Part shown: positions 14,525 through 22,557 of the stretch, in pieces | Layout: each line of letters opens with the position of its first letter | Position numbering within the stretch: the first letter of the stretch is position 1 | Origin: Acidobacteriota bacterium | GTDB taxonomy: Bacteria; Acidobacteriota; Thermoanaerobaculia; Gp7-AA8; JAHWKK01 | Direction: 5' to 3' | Assembly (NCBI GenBank): GCA_019347945.1 | Contig: JAHWKK010000004.1 | Coordinates: 124,001 to 188,000 of the forward strand | Length of the DNA: 64,000 nucleotides | Notes under the pieces: generated by a model | Database searches by the model: none | The model's input: the letters and a program-made list of their open reading frames with translations, nothing else | What the model was told of the DNA's origin: nothing | Position numbers and translations under genes: made by a program

Positions 14525-15649
14525 TCAGCTTATTTTCATCGGCATGATGACGTAGAGGTACTCGTAAGCGAGCTCATCCTCTCCCATCGGCCGGGCGATG
14601 CACTGCGACTCTTCGTCGCGCAGATCGAGCACGACCTTTTCGGTATCGGTCGCCGCGAGGAAATCGGAAACGTAGGTCGCATTGAGGCCGATCCTGAAGT
14701 CGGGTCCGGAGTACTCGATCGGTACGGTTTCATGGGCATCGCCGAGATCGGAGCTCATCGACGAAACGGTGAGCTGACCCTTCTCGAACTCGAGCTTCAG
14801 CGCGCGCATTCGCTCGGTCGATACGAGCGAGATCCGGCGTATCGTGCCGAGCAGCCGCTCGCGATCCACCGTCACGCGCTTGTCGTTGTCGCGGGAGATC
14901 ACGTCGTTGTAATTCGGAAAGTTCACATCGATCAGCCGGGCGAGAATTCTTCGCGATCCGGTCTCGAAAAAAATGTGGCTTTCGGCGAGACCCACCTTCA
15001 CCATCTCCTCGCCCGTTGATTCGATCTTCGCAATCTCCTGCAAGGCCTTTCTCGGGATCAGGATCTTCAGCGGCGAATCCGATGCTGCCTCGAGTCCCTC
15101 CTGCGGGTAGGTGATCAGCGCCATCCGGTGCCCGTCGGTCGCAACCATTTCCATGTCGGAGCCGTTGAGCTTGAGGAGCGCTCCGTTGAGCTGAAAGCGA
15201 GTTTCCTCGTGTGTGATCGCGAAGATCACCTTCTCGATCATGGTCTTGAGGTCGTCGAACCTCACCTCGAACGTTCGCGACGCGTCGACCTCCGGTATGG
15301 CGGGAAAGTCTTCTGCCGCCCGGCCGAGCAGACGGAAGACCGCGGACCCGCTCTGGAGCTGAATCGAATCGTTGTCGCCGAGCTTGATCCGCACCTCATC
15401 GTCGGGCAGCGCGCGAACGATGTCGAAAAGACGTTTTGCCTCGATCGTGATCGCGCCGTCTTCCTTGATCTTCGCAGGACACGAAGCCTCGATGGTGACA
15501 TCGAGATCCGTGGCGGTCAGATCGATGCGATCGCCATTCGCCCGAAGGAGAACATTCGACAGCACCGGTATGGTCGATCGCCTCTCGACGACCGCCTGGC
15601 ACAACTGCAACTCTCTCTGAAGATCGGTTCGGTTGACGACCAACTCCAT
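14525..15649 (-). CDS. dnaN: DNA polymerase III beta sliding clamp
   Basis: 374 residues, usual length. The three-domain clamp is recognisable from MELVVNRTDLQRELQLCQAV, the FRLLGRAAEDFPAIPEV stretch and the C-terminal YLYVIMPMKI segment that forms part of the protein-binding pocket. It follows dnaA after 285 bases that hold the proposed origin element, and it leads directly into recF. Confidence 0.97.
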   Translation of the reverse strand: MELVVNRTDLQRELQLCQAVVERRSTIPVLSNVLLRANGDRIDLTATDLDVTIEASCPAKIKEDGAITIEAKRLFDIVRALPDDEVRIKLGDNDSIQLQSGSAVFRLLGRAAEDFPAIPEVDASRTFEVRFDDLKTMIEKVIFAITHEETRFQLNGALLKLNGSDMEMVATDGHRMALITYPQEGLEAASDSPLKILIPRKALQEIAKIESTGEEMVKVGLAESHIFFETGSRRILARLIDVNFPNYNDVISRDNDKRVTVDRERLLGTIRRISLVSTERMRALKLEFEKGQLTVSSMSSDLGDAHETVPIEYSGPDFRIGLNATYVSDFLAATDTEKVVLDLRDEESQCIARPMGEDELAYEYLYVIMPMKIS

Positions 15650-15934
15650 TGCTCGCGAAGCTCCTTTGCTACGGTCTGGAAAGACTTTTATTTCTCTTTA
15701 GTAGTAGTAGTAACAGGCCCTGTGGAAACCGCGGAGGGCCGCCGTAAGTGACGGCGAGTATAGCAGTAGAAGACGATCCCGCCTGTGAGGAAGCGGCGGA
15801 TAACCCGGCGGTGTACGAGCCGACATTTCCACATGCGAACCCCTTCTCCGAAGCTCCCGTTCGCTTTTCCGCGAACCGTCCGCAGAGCTTTCCGGTCGTA
15901 TTCCGAAGCCGTTGCGGAAAAAGGCTCGTTCCAC
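15650..15934. other. oriC: Candidate oriC in the dnaA-dnaN intergenic region
   Basis: A non-coding stretch between dnaN and dnaA. It has an AT-rich run (about 15680-15713) that ends in four TAG and one TAA trinucleotides, a GC-rich spacer, and a DnaA-box-like 9-mer at 15721-15729. A second near-match, ATTTCCACA, lies at 15825-15833. This order matches the basal unwinding system described for bacterial origins (Richardson and co-workers). The flanking dnaA-dnaN-recF-gyrB and rpmH-to-parB arms independently point to an origin here. Confidence 0.72.
15699..15729 (+). promoter_or_regulatory. DnaA-trio plus DnaA box (basal unwinding element)
   Basis: TAG occurs four times and then TAA (15699-15713). 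Read 3' to 5' away from the box this is AAT-GAT-GAT-GAT-GAT. A seven-base GC-rich spacer (15714-15720) and TGTGGAAAC (15721-15729) follow. The reverse complement of the last is GTTTCCACA, one mismatch from TTWTNCACA. Confidence 0.68.
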
Positions 15935-17260
15935 TCATCGGAAGTGCCTCGTGAGCATGTCGACAGTCGATTCAACGGAGGGATCCTCGGACTTGAGCCG
16001 CTCGATTTTTTCGACCGAGTAGATGACGGTCGAATGGTGCTTGTTTCCGAAGAGCTTTCCGACCTCCGGGTAGGAAAGATCGGTCAGTTGCTTGCACAGA
16101 TACATCGCAACCTGGCGGGGATAGGCGATCGGCCTCGCATTCGATTTGGACTTGAGATCCGAGACTTTCAGGCCGTAATGAGAGGCGACGACCTTGATGA
16201 TCTCAGCCGGGGTGATCGGCTTGTTTTCCTTGGCGAGAATGTCCCGTAGCGCTTCTTTGGTGAGGTCGAGGTCGATCGGATGCCCGGTGAGAGAGGCGAA
16301 GGCGGCGATTCTGTTCAGATGACCCTCGAGCTCGCGCACGTTGGACCGGACGCGCTCGGCCACGAAGAGGGCGACCTGCTGTGGCATCGGGATTCCCCGC
16401 TCCTCCGCCTTTTTCCTCAGAATGGCGACTTTGGTCTCCAGGTCGGGCGGCTGGATGTCGGCGATCAGTCCCCATTCGAATCGTGAGCGGAGGCGGTCCT
16501 CGAGGTTCGGCATCTCCCGGGGTGGGGCATCGGAGGTGAAGACGATCTGCTTCTGGTTCTCGTACAGAGCGTTGAAGGTGTGGAAGAACTCCTGCTGCGT
16601 CCGCTCCTTTCCAGCGAGAAACTGGATGTCGTCGAGGAGGAGTGCGTCGACCGAGCGGTAACGTTCCCGGAACGAGGCCATTCGGTCGTAGCGGATCGAG
16701 CTGATCAGATCGGTCACGAAGTTGTCGGCCGACATGTAGACGACGCGGTTGTCCGGCCTGTCGGCGAGGATACGATGACCGATGGCCTGGATCAGATGAG
16801 TTTTTCCGAGCCCCGCTCCCCCGTAAATGAAGAGGGGGTTGAACGATCCGCTCGGATTCTCTGCGATCGAAACGGATGCCGCGTAGGCGAGCTGGTTCGA
16901 CCCGCCGACCACGAACTTGTCGAATGTATATCGCGGATTGAAAACCGGCTGGGGCGGAGCGGCTTTGGACGATCGCGGAGACGACTCCAAGTCGCCGGTT
17001 GCCGATTTGAACCGATCGGAAGGGGCGGCGTCGGCGACGAAATGGACGCGGGTCGTTTCGGAATTGAGATCGAGGAGTATCTCGCGGATCTGGGGGCCCC
17101 AACGCTGGGAAATCTGATCGACGAAGCGGGTGTCTGGAACTCTGACGTCGACGGTATCCGCGTGCTCGCCAAGGAATTCAGTCGGCTCGAACCACTTGTC
17201 GAAGTCGTCTTCAGTCAGTTCTTCGCGAAGGCGCTCGAGAACTTGACTCCATACGTTCAT
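15935..17260 (-). CDS. dnaA: Chromosomal replication initiator DnaA
   Basis: 441 residues. Domain I starts MNVWSQVLERL, a variable linker follows, then the AAA+ domain with Walker A GGAGLGKTHLIQAIGH and Walker B ALLLDDIQFLAG, and the C-terminal DNA-binding helix-turn-helix with LFGNKHHSTVIYSVEKI. The frame is open upstream, but the ATG at 17260 gives the usual N-terminus. A cluster of DnaA-box-like sites lies 38-68 bases upstream, consistent with autoregulation. Divergent from rpmH. Confidence 0.97.
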   Translation of the reverse strand: MNVWSQVLERLREELTEDDFDKWFEPTEFLGEHADTVDVRVPDTRFVDQISQRWGPQIREILLDLNSETTRVHFVADAAPSDRFKSATGDLESSPRSSKAAPPQPVFNPRYTFDKFVVGGSNQLAYAASVSIAENPSGSFNPLFIYGGAGLGKTHLIQAIGHRILADRPDNRVVYMSADNFVTDLISSIRYDRMASFRERYRSVDALLLDDIQFLAGKERTQQEFFHTFNALYENQKQIVFTSDAPPREMPNLEDRLRSRFEWGLIADIQPPDLETKVAILRKKAEERGIPMPQQVALFVAERVRSNVRELEGHLNRIAAFASLTGHPIDLDLTKEALRDILAKENKPITPAEIIKVVASHYGLKVSDLKSKSNARPIAYPRQVAMYLCKQLTDLSYPEVGKLFGNKHHSTVIYSVEKIERLKSEDPSVESTVDMLTRHFR

Positions 17261-17297
17261 TTTCCAGAATCGATCAGATCCGGGATCCCGGAGGGGG

Positions 17298-17328
17298 TAT
17301 TCCACAGTTTTTCCACATTTGTGGAAAA
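17298..17328. promoter_or_regulatory. Cluster of three DnaA-box-like sites upstream of dnaA
   Basis: TATTCCACA (17298-17306), TTTTCCACA (17309-17317) and the inverted TGTGGAAAA (17320-17328). The last two match TTWTNCACA exactly and form an inverted pair; the first differs at one position. The location suggests DnaA autoregulation or a second origin-associated binding cluster. Confidence 0.75.
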
Positions 17329-17520
17329 GTCCTCGGTCCGAAAGGGGTCGGAGTCTAGCACACGCTCCCGGCTTCCGGCAACAACCTCAAAATATCGCCC
17401 CGATCGGGGATTCGGCAGGGGTGGAATGCACGCTGTGCGGAGCTGCGTTAGGGGGCCTTGGCGAGCACGTGTCGCGCGCGACGGAGCCGTGCAAACCGGA
17501 GAAAGCAGAGGGAGCTCACG

Positions 17521-17655
17521 ATGAAACGGACGTTTCAGCCAAACAGAAGACGGCGTGCGAAGACGCACGGTTTTCGTATCCGCATGAGAACGCGAGCGGG
17601 CCGGGCTGTAATCTCGCGACGCCGGCGGAAGGGCCGCAAACGCCTGGCCGGTTGA
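17521..17655 (+). CDS. rpmH: Ribosomal protein bL34
   Basis: 44 residues, starting [19 protein letters not shown] and ending [12 protein letters not shown], complete and canonical. It is preceded by a purine-rich GAGGGAG about nine bases before the ATG. It starts the plus-strand arm and overlaps the rnpA start by four bases (TTGA). An uninterrupted second frame, continuous with rnpA, runs through the whole gene. Confidence 0.97.
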   Translation: MKRTFQPNRRRRAKTHGFRIRMRTRAGRAVISRRRRKGRKRLAG

Positions 17656-18053
17656 ACGGTCCGGCCGGTGAGTCGAACGACTCGGAACCGGCACCCGAGA
17701 CCTTCTCGAAGGATCAGCGGATCCGGAGGCGGTCGGATTACAATCGCATCTATGAAGAGGGCAGGAAGCTGCACGGCAGATATGTCGTCATCTTCGTAAT
17801 ACCCGGTGGGACCAGCCGGAGCCGTCTCGGAATCACCGTAACGAAAAAGGCTGGCCGGGCCCATGATCGCAACCAACTCAAGCGTCGGGTTCGAGAGATT
17901 TTCAGACGAGCCCCGGCGCGGAAAGAGCTCGACGAGAGCCCCATCGATATCGTCGTCAACGTCAAGCCGGCAGCGAAGGTCGCCACTTTCGAGGATCTGG
18001 AAAGAGACCTGATCGGTGCCATCCGAAGGGCAAAGCGACATGGAGAAAGCTGA
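17652..18053 (+). CDS. rnpA: Ribonuclease P protein component
   Basis: About 133 residues from the chosen TTG. It is the protein subunit of RNase P, which matures tRNA 5' ends. The core begins [20 protein letters not shown], and the RNR-like signature reads [20 protein letters not shown]. No ATG or GTG lies in frame between the rpmH stop and the core. I therefore chose the TTG that overlaps the rpmH stop (TTGA), although it has no clear Shine-Dalgarno sequence. The frame is also open back to 17319, through all of rpmH, so an N-terminally extended form as reported in Thermus cannot be excluded. Confidence 0.88.
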   Translation: MNGPAGESNDSEPAPETFSKDQRIRRRSDYNRIYEEGRKLHGRYVVIFVIPGGTSRSRLGITVTKKAGRAHDRNQLKRRVREIFRRAPARKELDESPIDIVVNVKPAAKVATFEDLERDLIGAIRRAKRHGES

Positions 18054-18292
18054 TGATCGGACGGATGCTCGTCGCACTGCTCGTCGCTTACAAGCGATTT
18101 CTCTCTCCCCTCCTCCCTCCCGCCTGCCGATTCGAGCCCACCTGCTCCGTCTATGCTCGCATCGCCATCCAGCACCATGGGGCGTTGCGCGGAACCGGGC
18201 TCGCCATACGGCGCCTTCTCCGATGCCAGCCTTTCAGCTCGGGTGGCTGGGATCCGGTGCCAGGAACTGAAGAATGGAACGACGCTTACTGA
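18053..18292 (+). CDS. yidD: Membrane protein insertion efficiency factor YidD
   Basis: 79 residues with the conserved core [20 protein letters not shown] followed by [15 protein letters not shown] and [14 protein letters not shown]. Small membrane-associated helper of YidC. Its ATG overlaps the rnpA stop by one base (TGATG), and it overlaps the yidC start by 19 bases. Confidence 0.95.
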   Translation: MIGRMLVALLVAYKRFLSPLLPPACRFEPTCSVYARIAIQHHGALRGTGLAIRRLLRCQPFSSGGWDPVPGTEEWNDAY

Positions 18293-19977
18293 TCGCGGTA
18301 CTCGTCTCGATCGCCTTCCTGGTCCTCTGGAGCGCGATCGCACCGAGAATCTTTCCGGCGCTGTCGCCTCCGCCACCCGCGGATCTTCCTCTCTCCGGGG
18401 CCGCGGAACCTTCCGACGAGCCTTCCGAGCTCGGGACCACTCCCGGCGCGCCGACTCCCGCGCAGACGCCGCCGCTCCAGACGGAAGCGGAAACCGCGAT
18501 CGAGGAATCGGCAACAGCGGAACCGGTCAGCGCGGCCAGGGAAGAGATTTTCACCATGCGGGGGGAAGGGTACCGCGCGCGAGTCACGAATCGCGGCGCT
18601 CGGATCGTCTCCTTCCGGTTGCTCGACGAGCCCGATGTCGAGACGGGCGAACCGTGGGAGCTGGTGAACCAGGCGGCGGAGGGCGAAGGACCCCTCTCGA
18701 TTTACTCGGAGGACGGATCGTTTCGGGACGAGGTGAACCAGGCGCTCTATGTGGTCGAACGGACCGGTTCCGGTTCGGTGGAGCTTTCGTACCGATCGGC
18801 CGATGGCCGGAGTGTCGTCAAGAAGCTGGAGTTCGAGCCCGACCGCCCGGTGGTCAATTATGAGGTCCGGGTCGCCGGCACCTCCTCCCCCTGGGGTATT
18901 CTGGTCGGCCCGGGGATCGGCGCGGCCGGAAGCACCGCGGACGACAGATTTGCGCTGAGTGGAACGGTCGTGGTGGAAGAGGGCGGCGACGCGGATTCGG
19001 TCGCCCGGAAGAAGGTCGATGAGACCCACCGCTGGAGCGGCGCCCGCTACGTCGGTCTGGTCGACCACTATTTCGTCTCGGTTCTCCTCCCCTCCCGCCC
19101 CGCCGAAGCGCGCGCATGGCCGGTCGATACTCCCGGCGATGGCCCGGAGTTCGAGCCGATGGTCGCGATGATGGCCGAAGGGAGCGTGGCTTCCGGGCGC
19201 GCGCTCTTCGCGCCCAAGCGCCGGTCGCTTCTCGACGAGTACCAGCTCAGCGCTCTGCTCGACACCGGATTCTTCGGCCCGATTGCAAACATGCTTCTCG
19301 ATGCGCTCATCCTGATCTACGGCTGGGTGGGCAACTACGGGTGGGCCATCGTACTCCTGACGATCGTGATCAAGATCGTCTTCTTTCCGCTTCAGCACAA
19401 GAGCATGGTGTCGATGAAGCGGATGCAGAAGGTTCAGCCGAAGATGAATGCGATCCGGGACAAGTACAAAAAGTCGAAGGCGGATCCGGCCCAACGACAG
19501 AAGATGAATCTCGAAATGATGCAGCTTTACAAGGACGAGAAAATCAGTCCGGCCAGCGGCTGCGTTCCGATGCTTCTTCAGCTGCCGATTCTCTGGGCGT
19601 TCTACGTCGCGCTTTCTCATGCGATCGAGCTGCGCGGCGAACCGTGGGTGCTCTGGATCACCGACCTCTCAGCCAAAGACCCGCACTACATTCTCCCGAT
19701 CGTGATGACTGGTACGATGTTCATTCAGCAGCTCGTGACGCCGATGGCCGGCGATCCGATGCAGCGGAAGATCATGCTCGCGATGCCCATCGTGTTCGGG
19801 TTCATATTCAAGGAGTTCCCTGCCGGGCTCGTTCTCTACTGGCTCGTGCAGAATGTTCTGACGATTATTCAGCAGGGCCTGCTCAATCGATGGTGGAAGC
19901 TCCATCCCGAATCGCTCGAGGTCGGAAAGGGCCAGCTCGCCACAGTCCCTGCGAGACAAGGACGAGGAAAACGATGA
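18274..19977 (+). CDS. yidC: Membrane protein insertase YidC
   Basis: 567 residues. An N-terminal membrane segment ([18 protein letters not shown]) is followed by a Pro/Ala/Glu-rich linker, a large periplasmic beta domain (about 90-330) and the conserved five-helix insertase core from about residue 345 ([20 protein letters not shown]). This includes the [20 protein letters not shown] loop and the terminal [14 protein letters not shown] helix. It is the Gram-negative long form. It acts with YidD and the Sec translocon in the inner membrane. Confidence 0.96.
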   Translation: MERRLLIAVLVSIAFLVLWSAIAPRIFPALSPPPPADLPLSGAAEPSDEPSELGTTPGAPTPAQTPPLQTEAETAIEESATAEPVSAAREEIFTMRGEGYRARVTNRGARIVSFRLLDEPDVETGEPWELVNQAAEGEGPLSIYSEDGSFRDEVNQALYVVERTGSGSVELSYRSADGRSVVKKLEFEPDRPVVNYEVRVAGTSSPWGILVGPGIGAAGSTADDRFALSGTVVVEEGGDADSVARKKVDETHRWSGARYVGLVDHYFVSVLLPSRPAEARAWPVDTPGDGPEFEPMVAMMAEGSVASGRALFAPKRRSLLDEYQLSALLDTGFFGPIANMLLDALILIYGWVGNYGWAIVLLTIVIKIVFFPLQHKSMVSMKRMQKVQPKMNAIRDKYKKSKADPAQRQKMNLEMMQLYKDEKISPASGCVPMLLQLPILWAFYVALSHAIELRGEPWVLWITDLSAKDPHYILPIVMTGTMFIQQLVTPMAGDPMQRKIMLAMPIVFGFIFKEFPAGLVLYWLVQNVLTIIQQGLLNRWWKLHPESLEVGKGQLATVPARQGRGKR

Positions 19978-20999
19978 AGCGCTTTGAAGGGAAGAATCTG
20001 GAAGAGGCTCTCGACGCAGCAGCAGCGGCGCTCGGTGTCGAACGATTCCGCATCAAGTACAACGTGGTGAGCGAGAAGCGAGGCTTTCTCGGCGGCGTCA
20101 AGCGCGTCGTGATTGAAGCTTCGGTGCGGAGCGAAAGCGATCCGGCTCCGGTCGAGCCGGAGAGTCCCCCGAGCGAGAAGGCGAAAGCGGCGAGTCCGGC
20201 CAGAGCCACCCCTGGAGCCGACCGACCACAGAGGCCGAAGCCGTCCGGGCGACGACCGAAAGCGGCAAAGAAGGAACCGAGGGTCGTTGAGTCTGTCGCC
20301 GGCGATGACGGCGAGGATGAGTGGGTGACGATCGGTGAGCGAGGCGAACAGGAAGCGCCGAGGCCCGCGCGGGGAGAAAAGAAGCAGGGAGAGAAAAAGG
20401 AGGGGGGCGGCCGGCGTTCGCGCGGTCGACGGAAGAAGGGGTCTCCCAGGAGCGAAGAGCCGCAGCCAGCGCAGACCGAAGTCGTCGTACCGGAGCAGGC
20501 AACGCGAGGCGAGGCCGAGGAGCGGGTGGCCGCCTGGTTCACGCGCGTTTTCGAGCTTGCGGGATTCGATCTCGTCGTTCGCACCTCGGAGTCGGACGAG
20601 AATCTCGACGTAACCCTGTACGGAAGGGATATCGGCCTTTTGCAGCAGAGTGGGGGAGAGCTCCTCGACTCATTGCAAGTGCTTGCAAACAAAGCACTTG
20701 CAGGTCGGGAGATGGAGAAGAGGATCGAGCTCGACGTCGAGGCGTTCAAGAAGGAGCGGGAAGAGCGAATCTCCCGTAAGGCACTCGAGCTCGCCGACGA
20801 GGTACGGCGTGAGGGGAAAGTCCGGACGATGCGCTCGATGACTCCGATCGAGCGGAGGATCGTTCATGTGACGCTTCGTGACGAAGAGGGCGTGACGACC
20901 GAGTCTCGAGGCCGAGGCTTCCACAAGCGCGTGGCGATCCTCCCCGATGACGGCTCCTCGGAGATTGAACCGGAGGAGCTGGCAACTCACTCTTCGTGA
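19974..20999 (+). CDS. khpB: Jag/KhpB-type RNA-binding protein
   Basis: 341 residues. The Jag-N domain is at 1-50 ([20 protein letters not shown]). A long low-complexity basic/acidic linker (about 55-180, rich in KKEGGGRRSRGRRKKGS) follows, then a KH domain (about 185-265) and an R3H domain (RRIVHVTLRDEEGVTTESRG). RNA-binding partner of KhpA in other bacteria, tied to cell division and sRNA biology. The linker is longer than in Firmicutes homologues. ATGA overlap with yidC and GTGA overlap with mnmE indicate one transcript. Confidence 0.93.
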   Translation: MKRFEGKNLEEALDAAAAALGVERFRIKYNVVSEKRGFLGGVKRVVIEASVRSESDPAPVEPESPPSEKAKAASPARATPGADRPQRPKPSGRRPKAAKKEPRVVESVAGDDGEDEWVTIGERGEQEAPRPARGEKKQGEKKEGGGRRSRGRRKKGSPRSEEPQPAQTEVVVPEQATRGEAEERVAAWFTRVFELAGFDLVVRTSESDENLDVTLYGRDIGLLQQSGGELLDSLQVLANKALAGREMEKRIELDVEAFKKEREERISRKALELADEVRREGKVRTMRSMTPIERRIVHVTLRDEEGVTTESRGRGFHKRVAILPDDGSSEIEPEELATHSS

Positions 21000-22315
21000 T
21001 TCCTACGATCGTAGCATCGGCGACCCCGAGGGGGCGATCGTCGGCGCTGGCGATCGTCCGGATTTCCGGCCCGAAGGCGTTCGAGATCGCGCTCGGGCTC
21101 TGCTCACTCGAGCGATTCGAGCCGAGAAGGGCGACTGTGGTTCGACTGAGGGACGCGCTCGGACCGATCGACCAGGCCGTGGTGACAGCATTCGAGGGAC
21201 CGGAGACGTACACGGGGGAGGATCTCGTCGAGTTTTCGACCCATGGATCGGAGTGGGTAGTGGAGCGGTTGATCGATGCGGTTGTGCGGCGGGGGGCGCG
21301 AATCGCGCAGCCGGGCGAGTTCACTGAACGGGCGGTCGCGAATGGCCGGATCGATCTGGTTCAGGCGGAGGCGGTGGGAGATCTGATCGCGTCGCGGACG
21401 GAGATGCAGGCGCGGTTGTCGATGGCGAATCTCGAGGGGAGAATCGGTGAGCTCAGCCGGTCGATCCGGCAGGATCTCGTCGAGCTCGAGTCGCGGCTGG
21501 AGGCGGAGCTGGACTTCGCGGACGAAGGGGTCGAGTTCATCGCCGCGGCGGAGGGGATCGAGCGGTTGTCACGGCTCGAGGCGAAGCTGGAGGATCTGGC
21601 GGGGACACACGATCGGGGGAGGGCGATCCGCCGCGGGGTAACGGTGGCGATTCTCGGGAGGCCGAACAGCGGGAAGTCGACTCTGATGAACGTGATCTGT
21701 GGTGAGGCGCGGTCGATCGTGACCGAGATTCCGGGAACGACGCGGGACGTGGTATCGGAGACGGTCGAGATCGGCGGTTTCGCGGTGAGACTTCTCGATA
21801 CGGCGGGTTTGCGGGATTCGGAGGACGTGGTCGAGCGGATCGGGGTCGAGCGGGCGCGGGCAGCGGGGGTGGGTGCCGATGTGGTCCTTTACCTGATCGA
21901 TTCGACGGTCGGGAAGGCCGGGGTGGACGAGGAGGAGCTTTCTGCGCTCCGGATGCCCGCGATGGTGGTCTACTCGAAAGCGGATCTCGGTCAGCCACCG
22001 GCGGGTGCGCTGGCGGTTTCCGCGCTGGAGGCTGGGGGGTTGAGCGGGGTGATCGAGGCTCTGGAGGTAGAGCTTCGGGAGCGGTTCGGAGGGGAGGATG
22101 AGGGGGCGCTGGTGAACGAGCGGCAGCGGGAGGCGGTCGTTCGGGGGGCGGAGGCGGTGGGTCGGGCGATCGCGGCGTGGAAGGGGGGGGATTCGGTGGA
22201 GTATGTGGCGTCCGAGGTGCGGGAGGCGAGCGAGGCACTTGGGGAGTTGACGGGGGAGATCACGAGGGCGGAGGTGATTCGCTCGATTTTTGCGTCGTTC
22301 TGCATAGGAAAGTGA
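20996..22315 (+). CDS. mnmE: tRNA uridine-5-carboxymethylaminomethyl modification GTPase MnmE
   Basis: 439 residues from a GTG that overlaps the khpB stop. The N-terminal formyl-THF-binding domain starts IVASATPRGRSSALAIVRIS. The GTPase domain has G1 GRPNSGKSTLMN, G2/G3 IPGTTRDVV and DTAGLRDSE, and a G4 variant YSKAD. The C-terminal FCIGK motif is intact. With MnmG it modifies U34 of several tRNAs. The gene is noticeably richer in runs of G than mnmG, which is rich in C runs on the same strand. Confidence 0.96.
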   Translation: MIPTIVASATPRGRSSALAIVRISGPKAFEIALGLCSLERFEPRRATVVRLRDALGPIDQAVVTAFEGPETYTGEDLVEFSTHGSEWVVERLIDAVVRRGARIAQPGEFTERAVANGRIDLVQAEAVGDLIASRTEMQARLSMANLEGRIGELSRSIRQDLVELESRLEAELDFADEGVEFIAAAEGIERLSRLEAKLEDLAGTHDRGRAIRRGVTVAILGRPNSGKSTLMNVICGEARSIVTEIPGTTRDVVSETVEIGGFAVRLLDTAGLRDSEDVVERIGVERARAAGVGADVVLYLIDSTVGKAGVDEEELSALRMPAMVVYSKADLGQPPAGALAVSALEAGGLSGVIEALEVELRERFGGEDEGALVNERQREAVVRGAEAVGRAIAAWKGGDSVEYVASEVREASEALGELTGEITRAEVIRSIFASFCIGK

Positions 22316-22324
22316 AGCAGGGAT

Positions 22325-22473
22325 CAGGAGCCAGGATTCAGGATCCAGGATGGACAGACGGGAGACATTCTTTACCCGAGAGGAAGGGCTCCAGAGCCTG
22401 ATTTTAGGTTGATGTTCCACGTGAAACATGACCCGGCGTAGCGCCGCCCCTGGCTCCTGAATCCTGGCTCCTG
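22325..22473. repeat. Long inverted repeat in the mnmE-mnmG gap
   Basis: CAGGAGCCAGGATTCAGG (22325-22342) recurs exactly inverted at 22456-22473. Pairing extends to 25 bases with one mismatch (22325-22349 with 22449-22473). Short GATTCAGGATCC/CTAATCCCTGATCC-like repeats fill the flanks. One parS-like site lies in the loop. Confidence 0.8.
22413..22428. promoter_or_regulatory. parS site 1
   Basis: TGTTCCACGTGAAACA matches the bacterial parS consensus TGTTTCACGTGAAACA at 15 of 16 positions. It lies about 3.3 kb upstream of parB. Probable ParB centromere site. Confidence 0.9.
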
Positions 22474-22541
22474 CTTTTCCGCTAATCCCTAATCCCTGAT
22501 CCATGACCCCTGACCCCACCGAATAGAACCAATCCCCTTCG

Positions 22542-22557
22542 TGTTCCACGTGGAACG
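22542..22557. promoter_or_regulatory. parS site 2, overlapping the mnmG start
   Basis: TGTTCCACGTGGAACG contains the perfect 14-base palindrome GTTCCACGTGGAAC and matches parS at 13 of 16 positions. Its last base is the first base of the mnmG GTG codon, so ParB binding could interfere with expression of mnmG. Confidence 0.75.

Noticed and set aside
17463-17475. CACGTG core in the dnaA-rpmH gap considered as a third parS
   Set aside because: The bases around the core do not match parS arms.
19116-20999. A 627-codon frame extending upstream from khpB
   Set aside because: The upstream part overlaps yidC in another frame. Only the part from ATG 19974 matches Jag/KhpB.
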